NCBI GenBank assembly: GCA_036583965.1
Contig: JAZBQD010000025.1
Location: 13,351,145-13,415,144 of the forward strand
Source of the DNA: Prunella strophiata
Lineage: Eukaryota > Chordata > Aves > Passeriformes > Prunellidae
Direction: 5' to 3'
Length of the DNA: 64,000 bases
Positions 23,301 to 32,400 of this stretch are shown piece after piece. The notes beneath the pieces are model-generated. The model ran no database searches, had not been told where the DNA came from, and was given only the letters and a program-made list of their open reading frames with translations. Made by a program: the position numbers and the translations under genes. How positions within the stretch are numbered: the stretch's first letter is position 1; each line of letters starts with the position of its first letter.

Positions 23301-26300
23301 TCACAAAGAAGCTGGTTATATTTCTGTATGGAGTCAGAAAGGGAGTCACTGATGGAAGCAGTGTCACAAGTTACAGAAGGTGACGTGAACAGAGCCACCC
23401 CAAATGATGTTCTGTTCTGAGCAGTAATGGTGGACAAAGAAAGTCCTGAAGTGTAAGCTGTTTATTATGTTCTGGCAGCCTCAGGCTTCCATCTTGCCAG
23501 TCAGACTGGAAGATGATACAAGAATCCATCTGTTCCTTCGCATTGTCCGAGTCCATCATAGGCAGATAACCTTATGTTAAATGTCATACAGCAAACCTGA
23601 GCAGTAGGAGTGAGAGAGTGTTACAGTAATGCATTTTTCCTTAGCATATTGCAAGAACTCTGTTGATGGCCAGTGGTACTGCTTCGATGACAGTGAAGTT
23701 CAGCAGCTTTCTGAAAGTGAAGTCTGCAAGCAGACCGCTTATATCTTGTTCTACCAGCGGCGCACATGGGTGTGTATCCCTGCTGGGGGGCACATGGGTG
23801 TGTATCCCTGCTGGGGGCACATGGGTGTGTATCCCTGCTGGGGGGCACATGGGTGTGTATCCCTGCTGGGGGGCACATGGGTGTGTATCCCTGCTGGGGG
23901 GCACATGGGTGTGTATCCCTGCTGGGGGGCACATGGGTGTGTATCCCTGCTGGGGGGCACATGGGTGTGTATCCCTGCTGGGGGGCACATGGGTGTGTAT
24001 CCCTGCTGGGGGGCACATGGGTGTGTATCCCTGCTGGGGGGCACATGGGTGTGTATCCCTGCTGGGGGGCACATGGGTGTGTATCCCTGCTGGGGGCACA
24101 TGGGTGTGTATCCCTGCTGGGGGGCACATGGGTGTGTATCCCTGCTGGGGGGCACATGGGTGTGTATCCCTGCTGGGGGGCACATGGGTGTGTATCCCTG
24201 CTGGGGGGCACATGGGTGTGTATCCCTGCTGGGGGGCACATGGGTGTGTATCCCTGCTGGGGGCACATGGGTGTGTATCCCTGCTGGGGGGCACATGGGT
24301 GTGTATCCCTGCTGGGGGGCACATGGGTGTGTATCCCTGCTGGGGGCACATGGGTGTGTATCCCTGCTGGGGGGCACATGGGTGTGTATCCCTGCTGGGG
24401 GGCACATGGGTGTGTATCCCTGCTGGGGGGCACATGGGTGTGTATCCCTGCTGGGGGCACATGGGTGTGTATCCCTGCTGGGGGGCACATGGGTGTGTAT
24501 CCCTGCTGGGGGGCACATGGGTGTGTATCCCTGCTGGGGGGCACATGGGTGTGTATCCCTGCTGGGGGGCACATGGGTGTGTATCCCTGCTGGGGGCACA
24601 TGGGTGTGTATCCCTGCTGGGGGGCACATGGGTGTGTATCCCTGCTGGGGGCACATGGGTGTGTATCCCTGCTGGGGTGTATCCCTGCTGGGGGCACATG
24701 GGTGTGTATCCCTGCTGGGGGCACATGGGTGTGTATCCCTGCTGGGGGGCACATGGGTGTGTATCCCTGCTGGGGGGCACATGGGTGTGTATCCCTGCTG
24801 GGGGGCACATGGGTGTGTATCCCTGCTGGGGGGCACATGGGTGTGTATCCCTGCTGGGGGGCACATGGGTGTGTATCCCTGCTGGGGGCACATGGGTGTG
24901 TATCCCTGCTGGGGGCACATGGGTGTGTATCCCTGCTGGGGGCACATGGGTGTGTATCCCTGCTGGGGGGCACATGGGTGTGTATCCCTGCTGGGGGGCA
25001 CATGGGTGTGTATCCCTGCTGGGGGGCACATGGGTGTGTATCCCTGCTGGGGGGCACATGGGTGTGTATCCCTGCTGGGGGGCACATGGGTGTGTATCCC
25101 TGCTGGGGGGCACATGGGTGTGTATCCCTGCTGGGGGGCACATGGGTGTGTATCCCTGCTGGGGGGCACATGGGTGTGTATCCCTGCTGGGGGGCACATG
25201 GGTGTGTATCCCTGCTGGGGGGCACATGGGTGTGTATCCCTGCTGGGGGCACATGGGTGTGTATCCCTGCTGGGGGGCACATGGGTGTGTATCCCTGCTG
25301 GGGGGCACATGGGTGTGTATCCCTGCTGGGGGGCACATGGGTGTGTATCCCTGCTGGGGGGCACATGGGTGTGTATCCCTGCTGGGGGGCACATGGGTGT
25401 GTATCCCTGCTGGGGGGCACATGGGTGTGTATCCCTGCTGGGGGGCACATGGGTGTGTATCCCTGCTGGGGGGCACATGGGTGTGTATCCCTGCTGGGGG
25501 CACATGGGTGTGTATCCCTGCTGGGGGGCACATGGGTGTGTATCCCTGCTGGGGGGCACATGGGTGTGTATCCCTGCTGGGGGGCACATGGGTGTGTATC
25601 CCTGCTGGGGGGCACATGGGTGTGTATCCCTGCTGGGGGGCACATGGGTGTGTATCCCTGCTGGGGGGCACATGGGTGTGTATCCCTGCTGGGGGGCACA
25701 TGGGTGTGTATCCCTGCTGGGGGGCACATGGGTGTGTATCCCTGCTGGGGGGCACATGGGTGTGTATCCCTGCTGGGGGGCACATGGGTGTGTATCCCTG
25801 CTGGGGGGCACATGGGTGTGTATCCCTGCTGGGGGGCACATGGGTGTGTATCCCTGCTGGGGGGCACATGGGTGTGTATCCCTGCTGGGGGGCACATGGG
25901 TGTGTATCCCTGCTGGGGGGCACATGGGTGTGTATCCCTGCTGGGGGCACATGGGTGTGTATCCCTGCTGGGGGGCACATGGGTGTGTATCCCTGCTGGG
26001 GGGCACATGGGTGTGTATCCCTGCTGGGGGGCACATGGGTGTGTATCCCTGCTGGGGGCACATGGGTGTGTATCCCTGCTGGGGGGCACATGGGTGTGTA
26101 TCCCTGCTGGGGGGCACATGGGTGTGTATCCCTGCTGGGGGGCACATGGGTGTGTATCCCTGCTGGGGGGCACATGGGTGTGTATCCCTGCTGGGGGGCA
26201 CATGGGTGTGTATCCCTGCTGGGGGCACATGGGTGTGTATCCCTGCTGGGGGGCACATGGGTGTGTATCCCTGCTGGGGGGCACATGGGTGTGTATCCCT

Positions 26301-29300
26301 GCTGGGGGGCACATGGGTGTGTATCCCTGCTGGGGGGCACATGGGTGTGTATCCCTGCTGGGGGGCACATGGGTGTGTATCCCTGCTGGGGGGCACATGG
26401 GTGTGTATCCCTGCTGGGGGCACATGGGTGTGTATCCCTGCTGGGGTGTATCCCTGCTGGGGGCACATGGGTGTGTATCCCTGCTGGGGGCACATGGGTG
26501 TGTATCCCTGCTGGTGTGTATCCCTGCTGGGGGCACATGGGTGTGTATCCCTGCTGGGGGCACATGGGTGTGTATCCCTGCTGGTGTGTATCCCTGCTGG
26601 GGGCACATGGGTGTGTATCCCTGCTGGGGGCACATGGGTGTGTATCCCTGCTGGGGGCACATGGGTGTGTATCCCTGCTGGGGGCACATGGGTGTGTATC
26701 CCTGCTGGGGGGCACATGGGTGTGTATCCCTGCTGGGGGCACATGGGTGTGTATCCCTGCTGGTGTGTATCCCTGCTGGGGGCACATGGGTGTGTATCCC
26801 TGCTGGGGGCACATGGGTGTGTATCCCTGCTGGGGGCACATGGGTGTGTATCCCTGCTGGGGGCACATGGGTGTGTATCCCTGCTGGGGGCACATGGGTG
26901 TGTATCCCTGCTGGGGGCACATGGGTGTGTATCCCTGCTGGGGGCACATGGGTGTGTATCCCTGCTGGGGGCACATGGGTGTGTATCCCTGCTGGGGGCA
27001 CATGGGTGTGTATCCCTGCTGGGGGCACATGGGTGTGTATCCCTGCTGGGGGCACATGGGTGTGTATCCCTGCTGGGGGCACATGGGTGTGTATCCCTGC
27101 TGGGGGCACATGGGTGTGTATCCCTGCTGGGGGCACATGGGTGTGTATCCCTGCTGGGGGCACATGGGTGTGTATCCCTGCTGGGGGCACATGGGTGTGT
27201 ATCCCTGCTGGGGGCACATGGGTGTGTATCCCTGCTGGGGGCACATGGGTGTGTATCCCTGCTGGGGGCACATGGGTGTGTATCCCTGCTGGGGGCACAT
27301 GGGTGTGTATCCCTGCTGGGGGCACATGGGTGTGTATCCCTGCTGGGGGCACATGGGTGTGTATCCCTGCTGGGGGCACATGGGTGTGTATCCCTGCTGG
27401 GGGCACATGGGTGTGTATCCCTGCTGGGGGCACATGGGTGTGTATCCCTGCTGGGGGGCACATGGAAGTCACACTTCTAAAATACTTACATTTTGTGTTT
27501 CTAAATACAGTTACGTCACTTGATCTAGAGGTAGGAATCCTACTTTGCCTTTCACAGAATGCTCTGGGAAATATTCTTTAATACAGAATCATAATCCTAG
27601 CTGGTGATCTTGCCAGTTTCAGGGACTTTTGAGGTGCAAACCTTTTGTTTGATCTGCTGCTTAGGGATGAGAGAAGAATCTGGATTATCAGTTAGAGGCT
27701 TCTGAGAGCTACTCCTGGGTGACCCCTAGCAAATAAGTTGTTGGATTCCTCATTCAGCTTTTGTGCAAGAAGCTGTGCCTGCAGCCTGCATGGAGAGACA
27801 CATAGTGTGGTGTGGGTGGGCTCCTTGGCTCTCATGGGGAAATGTAGATGGGTGGGGTAAACCAGCTGCAGCCTTGGCTTTCCCACTGAGACTGTCACTT
27901 GCTTTCTCTGCAGGAGGATTTTCAACTCGACCATTTGTAAGGAGTGTCCAGCGTCAGAGCTTGTCATCCAGATCCTCTGTCACCAGCCCACTGGCAGTGA
28001 GTGAAAACGGTGTCAGGCCCTCGTGGTCACTCTCTGCAAAACTGCAGTTCCGCTCCAACTCCCCATCTCGCTTCTCTGGAGATTCCCCAGTACATACCTC
28101 TGCTTCCACTCTGGAGAAGATTGGGGAAGCTGCTGATGATAAAGTTTCCACCTCGTGCTTTGGCAGCCTGAGGAATCTCTCTAGCAGCTACCTGGAGCCC
28201 TGTGACAGCAGTCGGCGAGAGCACAGGACAGCTCGCAGAGCCCCTTTGGCTGTCATGGAAGGGGCCTTCAGGGAAGAGTCTGTTGTGAGAACATCTAGCT
28301 CAGACCTTTCAGATGGGTATGGCAAAAGCTCTGTGCAGCCAGACAGGAATCACCCTGCTCTGGACCCTTTTGATAACAACAATCAAATCGCCTTTGTTGA
28401 CCAGAGTGATTCTGTGGACAGCTCCCCAGTGAAGGAGGTGAAAGCCCCAGCTGGGACGGGGCTGGCTGCAGAGAAGGCACATGACACCCCTAAGAAGGGT
28501 CACAGCTCCAAAGGAGCTTCTGAGCCAGACAAAAGTTTGAGGAAGGGAAGGACAGTCTTAGCTGCCCAAGAGACCAAAGTCTCTCACTCTTCTCCTCCAC
28601 TGAAGAGTTCTCAGAAGGCTTCCCGGTCTAGAAGTAAGGCAGACTCCTCTCGGGTCAGTGGGCGACACGGGTCTCCTGCTCCCACGCAGGCTAGGAAGGA
28701 CCACGGCACAAAGCCCCTGGAGGCATCTGTCCCTTCAGCTCCACAGAAGCAGAAGTCAGGTTCTTCTCCATCCTCCACGGCTGCCAAGAAAGCCCCATCA
28801 GGCTCATTGACTAAGGGCTCTTCCTCTGGGAAGAGCCGGACTTCGGACCGCAGCCTCAGCAGGGAGGGCTCCAAGGTCAGCCTGGGGTCGGACAAGACGA
28901 GCGTTACCAGCAGCTCCAGAACGAGCTCCCCGCGGATCAGCCACTCCAGGAGTGACAGCAGGGCCGTGGACAGCAAGCATGTGCGCAGCTCCTCCATGGC
29001 CAGCCTGCGCTCCCCGAACACGGCCGCGCGTTCTGGGTTGAAGAGGGACAGCAAGTCTGAAGAGAAGGGTTTGTCTTTCTTTAAATCAGCCTTAAGGCAG
29101 AAGGAGACACGGAGGTCGGCAGACCTGGGGAAGACAACGATGCTTTCAAAAAAGACAGGCAGTGTCAGTTCCAAGTCAGGCAGTAAAAATGTGCTGGAGG
29201 ACAAACCAGAGAAAGGCGGTGTCCCACCAGCCTCTCAAACCAATGCCAACATTACTACAAAAGAAAAACTTGTCTCAAGAGATGCCACATCTAACAAACA

Positions 29301-29454
29301 TTCTCTGCTATCCAGTCGCAAGTCCAAGTCTTCCCAGCTAGATCCCGGAGTCCAGTCTCCTCCTTCCAGTGGCAAGCAGTCTGCTGAGAAGCCGCTGAAG
29401 AAGTTACCTTCCAGCATGCAGGTGTCTGTACGGCCTTCTCTGGAACCTCAGTGA
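4757..29454 (+). CDS. USP31: Ubiquitin carboxyl-terminal hydrolase 31 (15 coding exons seen)
   Basis: USP31 is a cysteine protease that removes ubiquitin from proteins; family work links it to restraint of NF-kB signalling. Exons: about 4757-5335, 15587-15724, 16195-16283, 17158-17250, 18348-18483, 19001-19145, 19897-20074, 20580-20691, 20886-20980, 21514-21591, 21782-21911, 22762-22881, 23038-23264, 23645-23766 and 27914-29454. All phases join correctly except inside exon 13 (one extra base) and after exon 14 (minisatellite). The catalytic Cys box (NHGNTCFMN) is in exon 1; zinc-type CPHC pairs are in exons 4 and 12; the His box (GGHYT-AYCKN) spans exons 13/14, followed by YCFDDS. The last exon encodes a long Ser/Lys/Arg-rich tail ending LEPQ. 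About 1,260 codons are visible against roughly 1,350 in human; most of the shortfall is a missing segment of about 60 residues between FYQRRT and GGFSTRPF. Confidence 0.95.
5336..15586 (+). other. USP31: USP31 intron 1
   Basis: This 10.25-kb intron runs from GTGAGC after the Cys-box exon to TGCCCAG before exon 2. Several frames of 60-216 codons occur, but none has recognisable similarity, consistent splice sites or a family motif. I see no large tandem array or clear LINE in it. Confidence 0.8.
15587..15724 (+). CDS. USP31: USP31 exon 2
   Basis: This exon encodes NIVSKNAMQYRGNAQHDAQ followed by EFLLWLLDRVHEDL, the conserved QHDAQEFL motif of USP catalytic domains. It is 138 bp, phase 0 to 0, with CAG acceptor and GTGAGG donor. 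Confidence 0.95.
16195..16283 (+). CDS. USP31: USP31 exon 3
   Basis: This exon encodes PPLEDDVLLEGPAFPISSTF and then VQELFQAQYR. It is 89 bp, phase 0 to 2, flanked by TTTTAG and GTATGT. Confidence 0.93.
17158..17250 (+). CDS. USP31: USP31 exon 4
   Basis: This exon encodes SSLTCPHCQKQSNTFDPFLC and ISLPIPLPHT, with the first CxxC pair of the USP zinc-binding fingers. It is 93 bp, phase 2 to 2, with GTCCAG acceptor and GTAGGA donor. Confidence 0.94.
18348..18483 (+). CDS. USP31: USP31 exon 5
   Basis: This exon encodes PLYVTVVYQGKCSHCMRIGV through KIPTEQ, part of the insert that interrupts the USP catalytic core. It is 136 bp, phase 2 to 0. Confidence 0.94.
19001..19145 (+). CDS. USP31: USP31 exon 6
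   Basis: This exon encodes IVLTEMYYDGFHRSFCDTDD through FRPEGILSQR. It is 145 bp, phase 0 to 1, with TGCAG acceptor and GTGAGT donor. Confidence 0.94.
19897..20074 (+). CDS. USP31: USP31 exon 7
   Basis: This exon encodes a variable stretch beginning IHVNNNLNNLKCGTEHSRT and ending in the conserved DKIVLLVCNRACTGQQSK. It is 178 bp, phase 1 to 2. Confidence 0.92.
20580..20691 (+). CDS. USP31: USP31 exon 8
   Basis: This exon encodes FGLPFVLHLEKTIAWDILQK and EILEKMQYFLRPAACLQ. It is 112 bp, phase 2 to 0, with CCATAG acceptor and GTGAGA donor. Confidence 0.94.
20886..20980 (+). CDS. USP31: USP31 exon 9
   Basis: This exon encodes VCPFSLRVVSVVGITYLLPQ and EERPLCHPTVE. It is 95 bp, phase 0 to 2. 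Confidence 0.94.
21514..21591 (+). CDS. USP31: USP31 exon 10
   Basis: This exon encodes ALKSCGQGGTAHVKLVVEWD and KETKD. It is 78 bp, phase 2 to 2; the final codon TA|C is completed by exon 11. The donor is GTAAGT. Confidence 0.92.
21782..21911 (+). CDS. USP31: USP31 exon 11
   Basis: This exon encodes LFVNTEEEYIPDSESVRQQR through TLSQCFQLYTKEEQ. It is 130 bp, phase 2 to 0, flanked by TGCAG and GTACAT. Confidence 0.94.
22762..22881 (+). CDS. USP31: USP31 exon 12
   Basis: This exon encodes LAPDDAWRCPHCKQLQQGSI through DVLIIHLKRFRQ. It contains the second CPHC zinc-ligand pair and the IIHLKRF strand that precedes the catalytic His region in USPs. It is 120 bp, phase 0 to 0. Confidence 0.95.
23038..23264 (+). 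CDS. USP31: USP31 exon 13 (His box), with +1 frame break and GC donor
   Basis: This exon encodes EGDRRMKLQNMVKFPLSGLD-MTPH in one frame and VKRSQSSWSLPSHWSPWRKP through NHHGTMQGGHYT in the next. The break lies at 23109-23110, where one extra base (C or T) sits between CCTCA and GTTGTGAAACG. The exon is 227 bp, while its phases (0 in, 1 out) need 226. Read as assembled, it would stop at the TGA near 23194 and lose the catalytic His. The donor is G|GCAAGT, a GC-AG intron; the next exon restores T-A-Y-C exactly, so the boundary is well supported. Confidence 0.92.
23645..23766 (+). CDS. USP31: USP31 exon 14, 3' end replaced by minisatellite
   Basis: This exon starts after CCTTAG and encodes AYCKNSVDGQWYCFDDSEVQ through TAYILFYQRRT, completing the USP catalytic domain including the DDS that supplies the acidic catalytic residue. 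Directly after RRT (ACA at 23764-23766) the sequence becomes minisatellite units. Vertebrate USP31 proteins, as I remember them, continue AIPSW and about 60 more residues; that stretch and its donor are not present up to the last exon. The exon frame stays open through the whole array to TAA at 27478-27480. Confidence 0.9.
23763..27466. repeat. 3.7-kb minisatellite, 27/28-bp unit, about 130 copies
   Basis: Tandem units read CACATGGGTGTGTATCCC followed by TGCTGG and a run of G; 28-bp units have six G in that run and 27-bp units five. Units of 28 bp dominate to about 26.4 kb, mixed with 27-bp units; the last 0.7 kb (about 26.77-27.45 kb) is some 25 uniform 27-bp units. Shortened junction units lacking CACATG occur near 24675, 26445, 26512, 26583 and 26763. 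There is no stop codon in any of six frames. The plus strand is G-rich with two G-runs per unit, so quadruplex formation is plausible. Its left edge overlaps a USP31 coding exon by the shared bases GCACA. Confidence 0.97.
27467..27913 (+). other. USP31: USP31 last-intron remnant
   Basis: Unique sequence runs between the end of the array and the last exon. It ends CTTTCTCTGCAG, a good acceptor with pyrimidine tract. I searched it by eye for the missing USP31 segment (SSSLCEHW-like) and found none. Confidence 0.75.
27914..29454 (+). CDS. USP31: USP31 last exon (Ser-rich C-terminal tail)
   Basis: This exon starts in phase 1 (x|GA GGA TTT) and encodes GFSTRPFVRSVQRQSLSSRS through RPSLEPQ and TGA. 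It is a basic, Ser-rich, apparently disordered tail with conserved islands FDNNNQIAFVDQSDSVDSSP, HVRSSSMASLRSP and GLSFFKSALRQKETRRS. It is 1,541 bp and intact. The tail is typical for USP31 and probably a site of phosphorylation and partner binding, which is inference. Confidence 0.96.
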
Positions 29455-32400
29455 AATGCTGCAATCCAGGTGTCTTTTCTTCTGCTGAGAAGCTAATTTA
29501 TTCTGAGCTCTTGTTTTTTGTTCATGTGCCTAATGTATGTTTTGAGGAGAAGTTAACTGCAAGTTGTTAAAGCGCCTTTGATTCTGCCATCAAACCAAAT
29601 AGCCACAGGCAGCCAGCACTGGTGCAAGTAGCCTAGCTGGAGTCATTGTTGAACATGAATGCAGCTGTCCCATAGCACTTGTACAGGAGTCTCTGTTGAA
29701 AGTGCAGCAGCTTTCTTCAGATTTGAGGGTTGGGACCTGACCCCCAGTTGTACTGACACTGGTGTGCTTTTTAGAGCTGTGAACTGATATTCCTTTGGTC
29801 TTGTTCTGAGTGGGCTGTGTCCACACTGGTGTATGGCCTTGTTCTGAGCTGTGGAGGATGCGAAGGAAACTGGAGAGACTGTCGCTTCTTTCTGCTCTCA
29901 ACTCTCTGTCCCTGCTCCCCTCCATTTCCAAGCTTTCTAAAGGGCAATATTTCAACACTAATGTTGTTTCTCAGGTATATACTCAGCCAGTATAGGAGGG
30001 ACTAGCATTAGTGACGGACAGAAAGGTACCTGTGTGTCTCTGTGCGCGTCTGTGTAACAGATTCCATTTTTGCATTCCAACGGCAGGGAGTCTGAAATGT
30101 AACCTGCAGATTTTGTTGCTGTGTCTGTGAAGAGTTTTGCTTTGTCCATACCTAAGGCAACCTCTAGCCTGTCCTGTTTGACTACTTTCTTCTGAAATGC
30201 TCTACTAAACAACAGAAGAAATCCCTGGGCAGCAGCTGCTGGCCAGCTCGTCCTGTGGAAGCAGTGCCATGGGAGAGTTATGTCCACACACCTGGATGGC
30301 CACGATGCTGTCAGGATGCCCCTGTTCAAACTCCTGGGAAGCATTTCCTAATGAGCTCAGACCCTTATCATAGTGGTGTAATTAAGCCTCCATTATCTCT
30401 AGGGGTGATGTTTAGATCAATTGTCATCCTGCCCTCTCTGAGCATGCTTTGACAGGCCCCTCTGTGTGGGTTGGAGGGGCAGTTTTCCTGTTGCCCAGAG
30501 TGCTGTACATTCTTCCCTCTGGCATGCTCGTCCCCTCCCCATGGGTCTGGCTGCCACATGTCCCTCAGTGGAAGGTTCCCCTTCTTGTTTGGAGGACAGC
30601 CTCCATCAGGGTCAAAACACTACATCTACTGATGTCTTTGTTTACATGCCCTTCTTACAGGGGAGATTCCTCAAGTTCTGTAAGGTTCCTCTTAAGGTGG
30701 ATTTCTTAAGTCCTTTTACATATATGTGGTGTAATCCTTTTTTTTTAAAATCCATGAATTTTTATTGATGTGCTGCATATCCTTTATGTCCACAGCCTGT
30801 CGTGTAGGTAGTGACAAGCTGGGCAATGTGCTGGGCACGCTCTCTGCTGAGCAGGTCTGTGCCTGTCCAGTCCAATGGCAGAGCCTGGGGGCAGGGACAG
30901 GTGTGCTCTGTCCCTTCAGCATAACAAACTGGCCTCTGCCACCTCCCTTGCTGAGGTGCTGCTTGCCCTGCAGGACACCTTGCTGCTCTGTGATCATTTT
31001 TCTGCTCACCACACACCTGCAGCAAGCTTGGGAGGGAAGGGTTGGGGGTAGCTGGGTCCTCGTATGTGGGGAGCTGAGCTGGAAGTGCCATCGAGCTGGG
31101 GTCGGTGTGGGGGGATGAGCCCACCTGCCATGGAACCCTTGCAGTGTCCTGGTGATGTCCTGCTGCATCCCCTTCAGGTGCTCCAGCAGTGCCCACAGCC
31201 TGCAGGTGTAATGCCCTGACTGTTCAACCCAGACATGACCATCCCCTCCATGCATTCCTTCGCCCAGGCATTGTTTCAGTCTCATTTATTGCAGCAACAA
31301 GAAGCAAAGATTGCATTGCTTGCTTCTGAAATGTATGACTGGGATTATTCTTGGATTATTTTCTGTTGTATCCAGCAGAGCAGATAAGACTTGCTTCACA
31401 TTGCAGTACTTAAATTACTCCCTGAAATGTTGATGTTGAAGTATTTGTTTAAGGTTTTATCTGTATTAAGGTCTTACACTGTCTTGGTTCTTCTCTTGTA
31501 ACAACTCTTCTAGCAAGAATGTAATTCCAGTGGCTTACGCTGACTCGGTTTGGGATCTTTTAATAGACAGAACTACTTTCTGTGCATTTTGCCATGGACA
31601 TTTGTGAAAGGTTATTTTTATCAAATTACTTCTTTTCATGTCATCATTCACTGAAGGAGTTTAAACTGGAAGCTGATGTATGGGTTTTGAGGTGGTTTTG
31701 CTCCTATGATACATGCCTGACTGAAGGGAATTTGAAGCCATGTCCAAACCCATGTTTTAGCTAAACACCAGTTCGTTTGTATCTGTAGCAAGACAAAGGT
31801 CCTTGGAGCTCTCATTTGGGTAGAAGGAAGCTGGAGGTCCTGGTATTCCAGCAGCTGATAAAAGTAATTGAACCTCTGCAATCCCATGAGATGCCAATCT
31901 CACTCTCTTTCTGCACATTCTCCATAATTCCTGATGCTAATTGCTGCCAGCTCCAGCACTATCTGCTCTCTTTATGCAGCCAAACTGGATTTCTCTGTCC
32001 CTCTGGAACAGCAGCTCTGTGCACAGGCTCCTTGCTCTGCAGAGGAGTGAGTAGGCAGGAGGGGCTGCCCTGACAGTACCCTTGTCTCTGAGCAGGTGGG
32101 GTGCTGCTCCTCCCTGGTGGGTTTTCTGCTCAGGAGGGTTTGGCTTGGGGTGTCCTCAGGCAGAGTGGTTTGACTTTCCAGGGTGCACCAGGGTTCGTGT
32201 GGGACATAAGACACACACCGGGCAAAACGTGGAAGTGTGTGAGCCTGTGGGGAGTGCAGTCCCTGCTCCGTGTCTGTGTCTGCACAGGGCCCTTGGGGAC
32301 AGCCACTCCTGTCACTCCACACCTCTGCTTGTCAGTGTCACTCACACATGTTCAGTAGCAAATGAGCTTCCTTGCACAGGAGAGGGTTGAAGGGTGTGGG

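Larger units (their letters stand above)
15725..23644 (+). other. USP31: USP31 introns 2-13
   Basis: Twelve introns of about 0.2 to 1.9 kb separate exons 2 to 14. All use GT-AG except intron 13 (23265-23644), which starts GCAAGT. The stretches contain only unique intronic sequence and short poly-T runs (for example 22358-22393). I found no further exon or RNA gene in them. Confidence 0.8.

Noticed and set aside
23621..27581. Five overlapping ORFs of about 1,240-1,290 codons on both strands
   Set aside because: They are readings of the same stop-free 27/28-bp minisatellite; only the first part of one frame (to 23766) is true USP31 exon.
28611..29204. 197-codon minus-strand ORF
   Set aside because: It is the antisense shadow of the USP31 last exon.
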